Notes under the pieces: model-generated
Seen by the model: only the letters and a program-made list of their open reading frames with translations
Database searches by the model: none
Told to the model about the DNA's origin: nothing
Made by a program: the position numbers and the translations under genes
Shown here: positions 7,463 to 17,301 of the stretch, piece after piece
Numbering within the stretch: position 1 is the first letter of the stretch
Layout of the letters: each line of letters opens with the position of its first letter
NCBI RefSeq assembly: GCF_018687815.1
Contig: NZ_CP061306.1
Coordinates: 1,054,001-1,118,000, forward strand
Reading direction: 5' to 3'
DNA: 64,000 bases
Origin: Polynucleobacter sp. JS-JIR-II-b4
GTDB lineage: Bacteria > Pseudomonadota > Gammaproteobacteria > Burkholderiales > Burkholderiaceae

Positions 7463-8263
7463 TCAAAATTTAAAGGTAATGGCAGCTTGCGGACCTTGCA
7501 TCGTGGTCTTTTGCAAAACACCACCAGCCTTCATGTCGTAATACAACGCGCGATACGTCAATGACGCATCAATCAAGCTACCAAATGATTTACCAATGCC
7601 AGCCATTACCTGCCATGTCAAATTCGTAGTGCCACCACCGCCGCCGATATCAGCATAGGCAGGCAGATACCAACTTGAATCAGCGATACGGTAACGACCT
7701 TTAGCACCGATGATAGGGTCGACCGTCGAGGTTTTCTTTGAAATCGTTTCTTTTTCAGAAGTACCAACTAAATTGCCGCTTAAGGTGGCCGTGATATCAA
7801 TTGCCCGAGCTCCTAGCAATGCGTCAACATATGCGTCCCGCGTATTAGCAAGCGTATAAGTTGCGGCGCCAGTTAAAATTGTTTGCTGCAGCGTAATTTT
7901 GTCTGCTACGGTGGCAGCGCCGCCATATACGGGAACTGATCCTGAATGTTGCAACGTGGCTGAAACAAGATCGCCCATAATGCCCCAGTTACCCTTGTGT
8001 GCTTCAGCAGCCATCATTGCGCCAGACTTGAGATTGCTGAGCACATTGCTCGAAGAAAAATCAGCAGTTTTCGCGAGGCCATTATCAAAATTGATAGTGC
8101 CTTTAATTCCAGGCGCCCATACATAGGGGGTAACTTCAAAGCGCCATTCTTGCGAGACTTTTGGTAGTGGATTTGATGTATTACTATCTTGAGCAAACAC
8201 TGGTGCAGCTACGATTAAAGTCGACAAAAAACCGACCAGTGTTCTTTTTGAGAATATTGGCAT
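7463..8263 (-). CDS. outer-membrane beta-barrel-like protein, 266 aa
   Basis: The signal peptide ends VFAQD. The mature part begins EWRFEVTPYVWAPGIKGT and has an EAHKGNWGIMGDL strand, a form common in uncharacterised proteobacterial outer-membrane proteins. It ends in an aromatic terminal strand (AAITFKF with C-terminal Phe), the outer-membrane insertion signal recognised by the BAM complex. It is the first gene of the three-gene island operon. A TTGACA promoter element and a palindrome lie upstream, between it and tRNA-Arg. No substrate can be assigned. Confidence 0.7.
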   Translation of the reverse strand: MPIFSKRTLVGFLSTLIVAAPVFAQDSNTSNPLPKVSQEWRFEVTPYVWAPGIKGTINFDNGLAKTADFSSSNVLSNLKSGAMMAAEAHKGNWGIMGDLVSATLQHSGSVPVYGGAATVADKITLQQTILTGAATYTLANTRDAYVDALLGARAIDITATLSGNLVGTSEKETISKKTSTVDPIIGAKGRYRIADSSWYLPAYADIGGGGGTTNLTWQVMAGIGKSFGSLIDASLTYRALYYDMKAGGVLQKTTMQGPQAAITFKF

Positions 8264-8311
8264 CCCTACCCCTTTGAATTTATATATTAGTTACAGTTAT
8301 TAGATATGATA

Positions 8312-8345
8312 AGTACTTTAGTACTGTCTAGGACGTAGTTGTCAA
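8312..8345 (-). promoter_or_regulatory. candidate promoter and operator of the island operon
   Basis: On the minus strand a consensus -35 box TTGACA (8340-8345) is followed at 16-18 bases by a poor -10 match within TACTAAAG. That region overlaps the perfect inverted repeat AGTAC-N4-GTACT (8312-8325). A weak -10 covered by a palindrome suggests a regulated promoter. The assignment is by eye. Confidence 0.45.
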
Positions 8346-8358
8346 TATTTTTGAAGTT

Positions 8359-8437
<79 letters not shown>

Positions 8438-8473
8438 TTATATGCTGGGTATATCTAGAACAATAAGGGAAAG

Positions 8474-8550
8474 TGGTCGGAGTACAAGGATTCGAACCTT
8501 GGACCCCCTGCTCCCAAAGCAGGTGCGCTACCAGGCTGCGCTACACTCCG
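8474..8550 (-). tRNA. tRNA-Pro(TGG)
   Basis: A 77-base cloverleaf on the minus strand with acceptor CGGAGTG pairing TACTCCG, discriminator A and encoded CCA. The anticodon stem CCTGC / GCAGG surrounds the loop TTTGGGA, and the T-loop is TTCGAAT. The anticodon TGG reads CCA and CCG. It lies 36 bases upstream of tRNA-Arg on the same strand and is probably transcribed with it. Confidence 0.95.
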
Positions 8551-8637
8551 ACGGAATCGATATTCTACACCGAGAAGGCCATTCCAGGCAAATCCTGTAA
8601 GATTCGTCCCATGGTTGCCTATTTTTCAAGCAAATTT

Positions 8638-8979
8638 ATGAAGCAAATTCATGCTGCGTTTACAGCGGCATTGCTAGTATTTTGCTTGCTTGGCACCCAC
8701 TGGATAGGCCTCTCACATAGCATTTCTCATACTGGCTTCCAAAATCAAGTACTGGAAGCTAATACCTCTGCCAATATTGATAAGAGTTTCAATCACAGCT
8801 CGGATGTCTGTCATTTGTTTGACGCACTTTCACTTGCAGGATTTGTACCAAGTAATCACATTCAAGCCCCGGTTATTCTTGTCAGCGCTTTAGATCTACA
8901 AAATTCAAGCAATCCTTCGTTGCGAAGCTTGACTGGTAGCTCTTACCACTCACGCGCTCCCCCTACTTTCATCCTTTAA
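8638..8979 (+). CDS. small exported DUF2946-like protein, 113 aa
   Basis: It begins MKQIHAAFTAALLVFCLLG, a signal peptide or single membrane anchor. Then come GLSHSISH, a SSDVCHLFDALSLAG segment, and the C-terminus RAPPTFIL. This His/Cys spacing and Arg-Ala-Pro-Pro end resemble DUF2946 proteins, which often sit beside metal-uptake TonB receptors. The ATG at 8638 is chosen because the signal peptide starts there; an in-frame ATG at 8611 is an alternative. The frame upstream of that runs through tRNA-Pro and is not coding. It lies 60 bases before the TonB receptor gene, so the two probably form an operon. Confidence 0.6.
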   Translation: MKQIHAAFTAALLVFCLLGTHWIGLSHSISHTGFQNQVLEANTSANIDKSFNHSSDVCHLFDALSLAGFVPSNHIQAPVILVSALDLQNSSNPSLRSLTGSSYHSRAPPTFIL

Positions 8980-9039
8980 AACAAAGCGCTCTATTGCGCA
9001 CCTCCGTTTTAATTGCTCACCATGTATTGGTGAATCTGG

Positions 9040-11136
9040 ATGAATATGAATTATCGTTTTACACAATTTTCTTGCAATCGTCTAATGGCACTGGCCTGCA
9101 CTTTGCTAATGAATCCTGCTTGGTCTCAAAACCAAGCAGAGGCTTTGCCTCAACTAGATGTCACAGGTGTGCGAGAAAGTGGCCAAGGTTTCCTCTCGCC
9201 AAATAAAGTATTAGCTGGTGATGAACTTCAAAACAAGCTTTCCGGAACTCTAGGAGCAACACTTGCCAATGAACTGGGAATATCTGCAACTGGCTATGGG
9301 GCAGGATCTTCAAGACCAGTTATTCGAGGCCTAGATGGCGCGCGAGTACAAATCTTGCAGAACGGCTTATCGGTTGGTGATGTTTCCAGCATCTCGCCAG
9401 ACCATGCGGTTGCAAGCCCAATGCAAAATACCCATCAGATAGAAATCTTGCGTGGTGCCTCTGCCCTGCTTTATGGATCAGGCTCAAGCGGTGGCCTGGT
9501 AAACGTTGTGAATGATCGCATTGTCACCTCAATGCCTGATGCGGTATCTGGCGCACTCAATACCAGCTACGAAACAGTGAATCAAGGTAAGACTGCCAAT
9601 ATTGAATTAGATGCACCTGCGGGGCCTTTAGCGCTCCACTTTGATTCAGCAATCAGTAATTCGAATAACTATCGCATCCCAGGCTTTGCAGAACAAGGTG
9701 GACCAAATGCTAATTGGTCTATCAATCCAGGTCAGCCAGTGAATATCCCCTACAGCGGCAAGTTACCCTTCTCTTTTAGCAATGAAAATAGTATGGGCTT
9801 AGGAGCGAGCTATGTTCGCTCCGATGGATACACCGGCATCTCTTTAGAGCGCATGAATCACAACTACGGAATTCCTACTGCAGAAGGTGGATTTATTCAG
9901 CAGTCGCAGAATCGTTACGATTTTGCTCACCAAACTAATGATCCGTTTGATGGCTTTAACTCGGTCAAAATTAGTGCTGCCAATACCAATTACCAACACA
10001 CCGAATTTACTAATAATGGGGTTGCCTCCACACAATGGAACAACACTGCCACTGAAGCTAGGCTAGAGTTGGCACACAAAGAATTGCTGGGATCCAAGGG
10101 TATATTAGGCGCGCAAATTACCGGCGCAACTCTAAATGCCACAGATTTATCTACGAATAATTACGCTATTGTTCCGCAGACAAAATCGAATGCAACTGCC
10201 CTATTTTTGGTTGAAGAAGGTCGATACGGCCCTTTAAAAACAAGTCTTGGGGCTCGCTATAGCTACACCACCCAAAATCCGAATTCTGGGACTCAGTTTC
10301 CAAGTGTAAGCAGTCAGGAATTTGTCCCGACATCTTATGGCCCTCCATCACTACAGAGTAGACAATTTAATTTAATGTCCTATTCAGCTGGTGGAATGTT
10401 CGATATTGCCAAAGGATACGGCATAGGTCTTGCCTATACAGTCTCTCAAAGAGCGCCATCTGCACAAGAGCTTTACTCCTATGGACCTCATGATTCAACC
10501 GCAACATTCGATATCGGTAATGCAAACCTAAGCACAGAAACATCACATAATTTAGAACTGAGCTTTCAGAAAAGCCTAGGAGTAATCCGTAGCAAAGCTA
10601 GTATTTACAGGAACCAATTTAGTAACTACATCTATGGCTACTACACTGGCGCCTATAGCCAAGCCAATGAAAACTTTTCAGTAGTTCAAGCCTCTCAAGC
10701 GAATGCCTCTATTCAAGGTGCAGAAGCAGAGCTTAGCTATAACTGGAATGAGACCGGCGTGGGGGGCAGATTGTTTGGTGATGTATCACAAGGAACATTT
10801 ACCGCCGGAGGCAATCTTCCGCTACAACCGGCACCACGTCTAGGCAGTGAATTGGCTTACCAACGTAACGGCTGGTTAACAAGTGCTACCTATATTTACA
10901 GCTATCAACAAAACAAGTTGGCTAGCTGGGAAATCGGCCCAACACCAAGTTACAATCTTGTGAATGCCAACCTCTCCTACACTGAGCGCATTGGAAAAGT
11001 GAATTGGACTGGGTATCTCATCCTAAAGAACCTACTTAATGAAGAGATTCGCTACGCTACATCACCCATGGCAGTACGACTATATGCGCCACAACCAGGA
11101 AGAAGTCTCATGGTTGGCGTTCGCGCAGCCTTTTAA
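9040..11136 (+). CDS. TonB-dependent outer-membrane receptor, ZnuD-like
   Basis: A 698-residue receptor with a signal peptide ending NPAWSQ. The plug domain contains SRPVIRGLDGARVQILQNGL and DVSSISPDHAVA, the signature of the ZnuD zinc/haem receptor group. A 22-stranded barrel follows, ending LMVGVRAAF with terminal Phe. Such receptors import metal or metal complexes across the outer membrane using TonB energy. The His-rich external loop of typical ZnuD is not evident in the HNYGIPTAEGGF region, so the ligand may not be free zinc. An ATG at 9046 is an alternative start. Confidence 0.85.
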   Translation: MNMNYRFTQFSCNRLMALACTLLMNPAWSQNQAEALPQLDVTGVRESGQGFLSPNKVLAGDELQNKLSGTLGATLANELGISATGYGAGSSRPVIRGLDGARVQILQNGLSVGDVSSISPDHAVASPMQNTHQIEILRGASALLYGSGSSGGLVNVVNDRIVTSMPDAVSGALNTSYETVNQGKTANIELDAPAGPLALHFDSAISNSNNYRIPGFAEQGGPNANWSINPGQPVNIPYSGKLPFSFSNENSMGLGASYVRSDGYTGISLERMNHNYGIPTAEGGFIQQSQNRYDFAHQTNDPFDGFNSVKISAANTNYQHTEFTNNGVASTQWNNTATEARLELAHKELLGSKGILGAQITGATLNATDLSTNNYAIVPQTKSNATALFLVEEGRYGPLKTSLGARYSYTTQNPNSGTQFPSVSSQEFVPTSYGPPSLQSRQFNLMSYSAGGMFDIAKGYGIGLAYTVSQRAPSAQELYSYGPHDSTATFDIGNANLSTETSHNLELSFQKSLGVIRSKASIYRNQFSNYIYGYYTGAYSQANENFSVVQASQANASIQGAEAELSYNWNETGVGGRLFGDVSQGTFTAGGNLPLQPAPRLGSELAYQRNGWLTSATYIYSYQQNKLASWEIGPTPSYNLVNANLSYTERIGKVNWTGYLILKNLLNEEIRYATSPMAVRLYAPQPGRSLMVGVRAAF

Positions 11137-11146
11137 TAAAGGCACA

Positions 11147-11671
11147 CTAAAGATATTTGAGTAGTAAAAATCCAAGTAGTCCTGAACCGAGAATTACAAA
11201 TACAGGATTAATTTTTGTTCTCAGAATGAAATACAGGGAAATTAAAGCCAACCCCAAAGTTATGGGGCTAACGATAGAGGATTTAGCTACAGCATAGACG
11301 CCGGATGCCATTAAGCCGATTGAAATGGGCTCTAAAGCATTTTGAATGCTTCTACGCCAAGGGCCTTCTCCAAAACGATTCCAGATGCGACCAGCATAAA
11401 AGCACAAAATACTCGATGGCAAGAAAAATGAGAGCAGAACAACTCCAGCTCCTACTAAGCCAGCAACCTGAAATCCGATCACTAAGACCATCAGCATATT
11501 AGGGCCTGGTGCAATTTGTCCGATACTATAAATATGTACAAAACGCAGGTGATCAATACCAAATTGATGAGCCAGTAAGGTTTGCATCTCCGGCAATACA
11601 GCGGTCCCGCCCCCTACTGCCAGGAGTGACAGCAAGCCAAAGCTGAGTGCCAATGAAACTAAATGACTCAT
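11147..11671 (-). CDS. chromate transporter, half-size CHR subunit (second)
   Basis: A 174-residue membrane protein with about six hydrophobic segments. It carries the CHR motif near the N-terminus (LSLLAVGGGTAVLPEM) and the QIAPGPNMLMVLVIGFQVAG segment. Short-chain CHR proteins work as pairs of oppositely oriented halves that together export chromate. It overlaps the first half by four bases (ATGA), so translation is coupled and the two subunits are probably made in equal amounts. Confidence 0.85.
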   Translation of the reverse strand: MSHLVSLALSFGLLSLLAVGGGTAVLPEMQTLLAHQFGIDHLRFVHIYSIGQIAPGPNMLMVLVIGFQVAGLVGAGVVLLSFFLPSSILCFYAGRIWNRFGEGPWRRSIQNALEPISIGLMASGVYAVAKSSIVSPITLGLALISLYFILRTKINPVFVILGSGLLGFLLLKYL

Positions 11672-12234
11672 GAGCTAACCCTTGGGCGATACATATAAAT
11701 TGCTATCGGGGCCATTATTAACAGGACGATGGGTAGGCTTAGCTTTACAAGACTCATCAAAATAAAGGTTGGAACAATAATGAGAAGTGACTTGAGATGC
11801 TTCCAGTGCTCGTCACCAATCCGATAAGTAATTGCCGCCAGTAGGCCGCATGCAGCTGCTGCAACTCCAGACAAAATGATATTTGCTAGTGGGTGATCTG
11901 TATTCGTGGTGTACGCAACACCAATAATTAGTACAAATAGAGATCCGGGAAGTATTAAGCCGATAGTTGCCACGAAAGCGCCTAGCATGCCACGCAAATG
12001 ATCTCCGGTTAACACCGCTAAGTTCACTGAATTTAAGCCCGGCATAGTTTGGCTAATTGCAAGATAGCCCATGAATTCATCGGCAGTCAGCCAGCACCTT
12101 TTTTCAATTAAAAGAATGCGCTCATAGGCAATAATTCCCCCACCAAAACTTATGGCACCGATGAGCAAAAACTGGAAAAAGAGGTCATATAAACTTACTG
12201 ACAGCTTTTTATCAGTTAAGTTTGTGGAGCTCAT
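11668..12234 (-). CDS. chromate transporter, half-size CHR subunit (first)
   Basis: 188 residues with the CHR N-terminal motif QFLLIGAISFGGGIIAYE and the second conserved segment ISQTMPGLNSVNLAVLTG, followed by several membrane helices. It is the partner of the downstream 174-residue half. Together they should act as a chromate/sulfate-type anion exporter in the inner membrane. It overlaps the upstream CYTH-like gene by four bases (ATGA), making a tightly coupled three-gene unit. In some bacteria CHR proteins do other jobs, so chromate as substrate is inferred from family. Confidence 0.85.
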   Translation of the reverse strand: MSSTNLTDKKLSVSLYDLFFQFLLIGAISFGGGIIAYERILLIEKRCWLTADEFMGYLAISQTMPGLNSVNLAVLTGDHLRGMLGAFVATIGLILPGSLFVLIIGVAYTTNTDHPLANIILSGVAAAACGLLAAITYRIGDEHWKHLKSLLIIVPTFILMSLVKLSLPIVLLIMAPIAIYMYRPRVSS

Positions 12235-13058
12235 TCAGGCTTTCCATAGATTAATGCCGTTTTTGTACTACCAATTTCTAACCAATCAGCTAATTCAGTT
12301 TGAAGCTTTTTAAAAAACTTATCAGCCCTCTTGTGAGCCTTGGCTTGTGAGCGATTTTCATCGTTTACGCGATATGAAAAGGCAAGCTCGCCTACGATAG
12401 GGTCGCCAGCAGTCCTCATCCAAATAGCAATTTCACAATGAGCTTGCACACCATCCCCAAAAACCAGATTTCCCAATGGCAGACAGGCTTCAAGTATCTT
12501 ATTGTTAGGACCACCAACAATATGCACAGGCGTTTTTTTATCTATTGAAAGATATGCCATGCCTGGGAAATACTCACAAATCGCACTAATTGATCTATCA
12601 AATAAGCTATCTATTGGAACCGCATCCAAAATTGCATTATTCGAGTAAATTTGACGTTTAGAGCCCAGGGCATCACCACGTAATATTTCCTCTTTGAAGC
12701 GAGCTCTGGATTTTATTTTCTTTTGTGGGGTTGGATTAAATTTGGACGCATGCTCCATGTCATGGGTTCGACACTTGAGTGTGACTTCTGCATAGTCATC
12801 AACCCACACATTCTGTCGCGACTCTCGAACGCGCAAAATAATATTATTTAAACGGAAATCCTCACCAGGAGTATCGTAAAAATAAATATTTCTTAGCCCA
12901 GTATTTGCATTATCAAGATGAAAGAAATTCACCTTACTTTTCTTGCAAAACTTCACAATTTGTTCGCTAAGAAGCAATATTCTGCCGTGACGATCGAGGC
13001 CCTGAGGCTTGATTAATAGCTTAAACTCTCTATTGGTGATGGATGGATGCAGTTTCAT
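12231..13058 (-). CDS. CYTH-superfamily-like protein, 275 aa, function unknown
   Basis: The ATG at 13058 is chosen because a strong AGGGGGG site precedes it by seven bases; an ATG at 13091 lacks this. The protein opens MKLHPSITNREFKLLIKP and has IYFYDTPGEDFRL, ILRVRES and VTLKCR in order. This resembles the CYTH fold (triphosphate tunnel enzymes such as thiamine triphosphatase): ExExK, then YxDTP, LRxR and TLK. The first Glu of ExExK is replaced by Asn, so the match is distant and activity is uncertain. It has no signal peptide. It is translationally coupled to the chromate transporter halves. The family call is by eye only. Confidence 0.55.
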   Translation of the reverse strand: MKLHPSITNREFKLLIKPQGLDRHGRILLLSEQIVKFCKKSKVNFFHLDNANTGLRNIYFYDTPGEDFRLNNIILRVRESRQNVWVDDYAEVTLKCRTHDMEHASKFNPTPQKKIKSRARFKEEILRGDALGSKRQIYSNNAILDAVPIDSLFDRSISAICEYFPGMAYLSIDKKTPVHIVGGPNNKILEACLPLGNLVFGDGVQAHCEIAIWMRTAGDPIVGELAFSYRVNDENRSQAKAHKRADKFFKKLQTELADWLEIGSTKTALIYGKPE

Positions 13059-13161
13059 TAAATAACCCCCCTGTTTTCTTGAGCTTATCACTAACGCATG
13101 AAATTAAATCAGTTCATGAGGCTGTTTATGGGTAAACCAAGCCCCTAGCGAATTGAGGGGG

Positions 13162-14505
13162 TTAGGCAGTAGGAATCAAATCAGCAATGCTTTTGGCTGC
13201 ACTCATTGCAATATCAGCATTTTTGGTCTCAACCATAACGCGCAATAATGGTTCAGTACCAGATGCTCGTATCAGAACCCTACCAATGTTTTGGAGATCA
13301 GCCTCAACCTTCGTAATTTGACTTTTTAACTTCTCGTCTGTTTTCCAGTCGTAACCAGATTTGAATTTCACATTCAATAGTATCTGTGGGAATACTTTGA
13401 CGGAATCCAGCAATTGCGCAAGACTCTTTTTGTTTTGGCTCATTGCTGCCAGCACTTGAAGTGCCGCAATAGTGCCGTCACCTGTGGAGTGTTGGTCTAA
13501 GCAAAGCAAGTGACCCGAACCTTCACCACCAATAATCCAACCATTTTGTTTGAGCAATTCCAAAACATAACGATCGCCTACATTGGCGCGCTCAAAACCG
13601 ATGCCTAGGTCTTTAATAGCGTTTTCAACTGCAAGATTGGTCATTAGAGTGCCTACTGCACCACCAATCTGCTGGCCACGATCTAGGCGATCTTTTGCCA
13701 AAACATATAGAAGCTCATCACCATTAAATAAACGACCAGAAGCATCAACCATTTGCAAGCGATCAGCATCTCCATCTAGAGCAATACCTAGATCCGCTTT
13801 TACTTCTTTAACTTTGGTGATTAAGGCTGCTGGAGCTGTTGCTCCGCAACCATCATTGATATTGCGACCATCTGGGCTCACGCCGATGGAGATCACTTCG
13901 GCACCTAGCTCATGAAAAACATGGGGGGCTGTGTGATATGCGGCTCCATTGGCGCAATCTACTACAAGCTTTAACCCCTTAAGATTTAGCTCGCCCGGAA
14001 ATGTTGATTTACAAAACTCAATATAGCGTCCTGCGGCATCATCTAAGCGAAAGGCTTTACCAAGCTCTTTTGAATTTACACAACCCATGGGTTTTTCTAA
14101 TTCAGCTTCAATGGCAAGCTCAAACTCATCTGACAACTTATCGCCTTTTGCAGAGAAAAACTTGATGCCGTTATCTTGATAAGGGTTATGAGAGGCGGAG
14201 ATCACTAAGCCGGCGGATAAACGCAATGCCTTGGTAAGGTATGCAACGCCAGGGGTTGGAATGGGGCCGCAGAGCATAACGTCAACTCCGGCAGCAGCAA
14301 ACCCAGCCTCTAATGCAGCTTCCAACAAATATCCTGATACGCGCGTGTCTTTACCTATGAGAATTTTGCAGCGTTCACCCGGCTTGGCTTCACGTGTTAA
14401 TACTTTGCCGGCAGCATAGCCAAGGCGTGTCATAAATTCAGGGACGATAGGAAATTGGCCTACTTCGCCTCGAATGCCATCAGTGCCAAAGTATTGTTTT
14501 TTCAT
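13162..14505 (-). CDS. glmM: phosphoglucosamine mutase
   Basis: Converts glucosamine-6-phosphate to glucosamine-1-phosphate for UDP-GlcNAc, peptidoglycan and lipopolysaccharide synthesis. The N-terminus is [12 protein letters not shown]. The phosphoserine loop is [16 protein letters not shown] (Ser105), the metal loop is LDGDADR, and the C-terminal phosphate-binding segment is [13 protein letters not shown]. Starting at the ATG at 14505 gives 447 residues, close to the E. coli enzyme (445); an ATG at 14514 is possible. It follows folP by about 30 bases, the usual proteobacterial order. Confidence 0.97.
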   Translation of the reverse strand: MKKQYFGTDGIRGEVGQFPIVPEFMTRLGYAAGKVLTREAKPGERCKILIGKDTRVSGYLLEAALEAGFAAAGVDVMLCGPIPTPGVAYLTKALRLSAGLVISASHNPYQDNGIKFFSAKGDKLSDEFELAIEAELEKPMGCVNSKELGKAFRLDDAAGRYIEFCKSTFPGELNLKGLKLVVDCANGAAYHTAPHVFHELGAEVISIGVSPDGRNINDGCGATAPAALITKVKEVKADLGIALDGDADRLQMVDASGRLFNGDELLYVLAKDRLDRGQQIGGAVGTLMTNLAVENAIKDLGIGFERANVGDRYVLELLKQNGWIIGGEGSGHLLCLDQHSTGDGTIAALQVLAAMSQNKKSLAQLLDSVKVFPQILLNVKFKSGYDWKTDEKLKSQITKVEADLQNIGRVLIRASGTEPLLRVMVETKNADIAMSAAKSIADLIPTA

Positions 14506-14534
14506 GGGTTTCATTATAAAACTTAGATGTGTAA

Positions 14535-15398
14535 CTAAGTATTTATAGCCTCCCAAAGCTTTAGAGCATCAACAGTCTCGGGAACATCATGAACCCGGAC
14601 AATTTGAGCGCCACGATCGGCAGCCATAATTGCTGCAGCAATACTTGGGGCAACACGTTCGTTAGTGTCTTTACCAGTAATTTTGCCAATCATCGATTTA
14701 CGTGAAATTCCCGCCAATACAGGAAGGCCTAAAGTCGAGAAGTCAGCAAAGTGAGCCAGCATATTGAGGTTATGTTGCAAGCTCTTACCAAAACCAAATC
14801 CCGGATCAATAGCAATCCGGTCACTGCTGATGCCTTTAGAAATTAGAAGCTTCGTTCTATCATTAAGAAACTGTCTTACCTCTGTAATGACGTCCTGATA
14901 TTCAGGGTTAAATTGCATTGTTAAGGGGTCGCGTTGCATGTGCATTAATACAATGCCGCAGTCGCGATCTTCCATTACGGCTTCTATAGCTCCAGCCTGC
15001 CTGAGGGCCCAAATATCATTTACACAATCTACGCCAGCATGCAAGGCTTGGCGCATTGTTTCTGCTTTATAAGTATCTATTGATAAAGGAACTCCGCAAT
15101 CCTTCAGTGCCTCAATGACCGGAAGCACTCTGTCCAACTCTTCTTGCAGCTCAACTGGTGCAGCACCAGGACGAGTTGATTCCCCACCAATGTCAATGAG
15201 ATCAACCCCGTTTTTAATCATCAACTCCGCTTGCGCAATAGCATCCTTAGCACTTCTGAATTTACCGCCATCAGAAAAAGAATCTGGTGTTGCATTCAGA
15301 ATGCCCATCACAATCGGGCGCTTACGCTTGTTGAAGTCAAAAAGAAAACGCCCACAACGCCAAGTTGTGGGCATATCTTGAAGACTTTGATAATGCAT
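14535..15398 (-). CDS. folP: dihydropteroate synthase
   Basis: Condenses p-aminobenzoate with dihydropterin pyrophosphate in folate synthesis and is the target of sulfonamides. Signatures are [35 protein letters not shown] and GISRKSMIG (pterin and pyrophosphate sites). The ATG at 15398 is preferred to the adjacent TTG at 15401. It lies 25 bases after ftsH on the same strand, in the conserved rlmE-ftsH-folP-glmM order. Confidence 0.97.
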   Translation of the reverse strand: MHYQSLQDMPTTWRCGRFLFDFNKRKRPIVMGILNATPDSFSDGGKFRSAKDAIAQAELMIKNGVDLIDIGGESTRPGAAPVELQEELDRVLPVIEALKDCGVPLSIDTYKAETMRQALHAGVDCVNDIWALRQAGAIEAVMEDRDCGIVLMHMQRDPLTMQFNPEYQDVITEVRQFLNDRTKLLISKGISSDRIAIDPGFGFGKSLQHNLNMLAHFADFSTLGLPVLAGISRKSMIGKITGKDTNERVAPSIAAAIMAADRGAQIVRVHDVPETVDALKLWEAINT

Positions 15399-15423
15399 CA
15401 AAGACTGCAGCTAAATATAGCTC

Positions 15424-17301
15424 TTAAGCTGTAGCTGGAGCACTGCCAGTAGCAGGGCCAGGGGTGCCAGCAGAATTACCAAACTGGGTTGCTGGTGGTG
15501 GCTTGGGTGCGCGCGGCGGGCGACCTTCCATGATGTCATTGATTTGCTCAGCGTCAATGGTTTCCCATTCAAGCAAAGCTGCAACCATTGCCTCAACCTT
15601 ATCTCGGTTTTGTTCCAAGATCGATCTAGCTAAAGCATATTGGCTATCAATCAACGTACGTATTTCAGCATCTACCTTTTGTTGAGTCAGTTCAGATACT
15701 GTTTTGGTACTGTTGCGTCCAAAAATACTTTCTGATTCGGTATCAACATAAACCATGGTGCCCAAGCTATCACTCATGCCATAACGAGTCACCATATCAC
15801 GAGCCATTTTCGTAGCGCGTTCAAAGTCATTGGATGCGCCAGTACTTGAGGAGTGCAAGAACACCTCTTCAGCAGCACGACCACCAAACAAAATAGCTAA
15901 CTCCTCCATCATGCGATCTTTATATAAGTTCACACGATCAAATTCAGGTAACTGCCAAGTCACACCCAACGCCATTCCTCGCGGCATGATGGTGACTTTA
16001 TGTACAGGGTCAGCCTTAGGCAAAACCTTAGCTACAACAGCATGACCAGACTCATGGTAAGCAGTGTTACGACGTTCTTCTTCGCGCATCACAGCAGACT
16101 TGCGCTCAGGACCCATATAGATCTTGTCTTTAGCGTCCTCAAAGTCTTTCATGTCTACTGCACGTTTATTGCGACGTGCTGCAAACAATGCAGATTCATT
16201 TACCAAGTTCGCTAAATCTGCTCCTGAGAAACCAGGAGTGCCGCGAGCCAAAACAGCAGCATTAACGTCGGGATCAATTGGAACCTTGCGCATATGCACT
16301 TGCAAAATTTGCTCACGACCACGAATATCTGGCAAACCTACGTGCACTTGTCGATCGAAACGTCCTGGACGCAATAAGGCTTTATCAAGAACATCAGAGC
16401 GGTTAGTGGCAGCTACTACGATAACGCCACTATTACTTTCAAAACCATCCATCTCAACCAACATTTGGTTTAGTGTTTGTTCACGTTCGTCATTTCCACC
16501 ACCCATACCAGCGCCACGATGACGACCTACAGCATCAATCTCATCAATGAAGATGATGCAGGGAGAATTTTTCTTGGCGTTTTCAAACATGTCACGAACA
16601 CGTGATGCACCAACACCAACAAACATCTCAACAAAGTCAGAACCGGAGATTGAGAAGAAAGGAACCTTCGCCTCGCCTGCAATGGCGCGAGCCAAAAGAG
16701 TCTTACCAGTGCCCGGAGGACCTACGAGCAATACGCCATGCGGAATACGACCACCAAGCTTTTGAAACTTTTGTGGATCTTTTAAGAAATCGACAATTTC
16801 AAAGACCTCTTCTTTGGCTTCATCGCAGCCTGCAACGTCGGCAAAGGTAACCGTATTACTATTCTCATCAATCAAACGCGCTTTAGATTTACCAAAGGAG
16901 AATGCACCACCCTTACCGCCACCTTGCATTTGGCGCATCATGAAAAACCAAAAGCCAATAATTAATAAGGTAGGGCCAAGATAGTACAAAGCAGAGACCA
17001 ACATATTCGGTTCGTCATCAGCTTTCCCGGTAACTTGAACTCCATATTTCATGAGATCGCCAACCATCCAGATATCACCTGGAGAGATGATGGAGTATTT
17101 AGTGCCGTCAGCAGGCGTTACTTGTAATGTGCGACCTTGCACATCAACACGCTTTACTTTGCCGGCTTTAGCGTCATCCATGAATTGGGAATACGTCACC
17201 TGAGTTTGGTCCTTAGGCTTATCAAACTGTTTAAAAACAGTGAAAAGCACCAAGCCCACAATGAGCCACACACCGATTTTTTGGAACATATTGCTGTTCA
17301 A
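15424..17301 (-). CDS. ftsH: ATP-dependent zinc metalloprotease FtsH
   Basis: A membrane-bound AAA+ protease that removes damaged and short-lived membrane and cytosolic proteins. There are two transmembrane segments (about 6-24 and 102-121) around a periplasmic domain. Walker A is GPPGTGKT (194-201), Walker B IIFIDEID (249-256), and the arginine-finger region RPGRFDRQ lies about 311-318. The zinc site is HESGH (416-420). The start is a TTG at 17301, preceded by AAAGGA six bases upstream; it keeps the N-terminal MNSNMF that is usual in the order. An internal ATG lies at 17289. Confidence 0.97.
   Translation of the reverse strand: MNSNMFQKIGVWLIVGLVLFTVFKQFDKPKDQTQVTYSQFMDDAKAGKVKRVDVQGRTLQVTPADGTKYSIISPGDIWMVGDLMKYGVQVTGKADDEPNMLVSALYYLGPTLLIIGFWFFMMRQMQGGGKGGAFSFGKSKARLIDENSNTVTFADVAGCDEAKEEVFEIVDFLKDPQKFQKLGGRIPHGVLLVGPPGTGKTLLARAIAGEAKVPFFSISGSDFVEMFVGVGASRVRDMFENAKKNSPCIIFIDEIDAVGRHRGAGMGGGNDEREQTLNQMLVEMDGFESNSGVIVVAATNRSDVLDKALLRPGRFDRQVHVGLPDIRGREQILQVHMRKVPIDPDVNAAVLARGTPGFSGADLANLVNESALFAARRNKRAVDMKDFEDAKDKIYMGPERKSAVMREEERRNTAYHESGHAVVAKVLPKADPVHKVTIMPRGMALGVTWQLPEFDRVNLYKDRMMEELAILFGGRAAEEVFLHSSSTGASNDFERATKMARDMVTRYGMSDSLGTMVYVDTESESIFGRNSTKTVSELTQQKVDAEIRTLIDSQYALARSILEQNRDKVEAMVAALLEWETIDAEQINDIMEGRPPRAPKPPPATQFGNSAGTPGPATGSAPATA

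Noticed and set aside
8473..8637. Longer plus-strand frame leading into the DUF2946-like gene
   Set aside because: This part is the complement of tRNA-Pro. The protein only looks real from the signal peptide at 8638.
9018..9032. CACCA-N5-TGGTG inverted repeat before the TonB receptor, considered as a metal-regulator site
   Set aside because: It is only five bases per arm, lies between two probably cotranscribed genes, and does not resemble a known Zur or Fur box.
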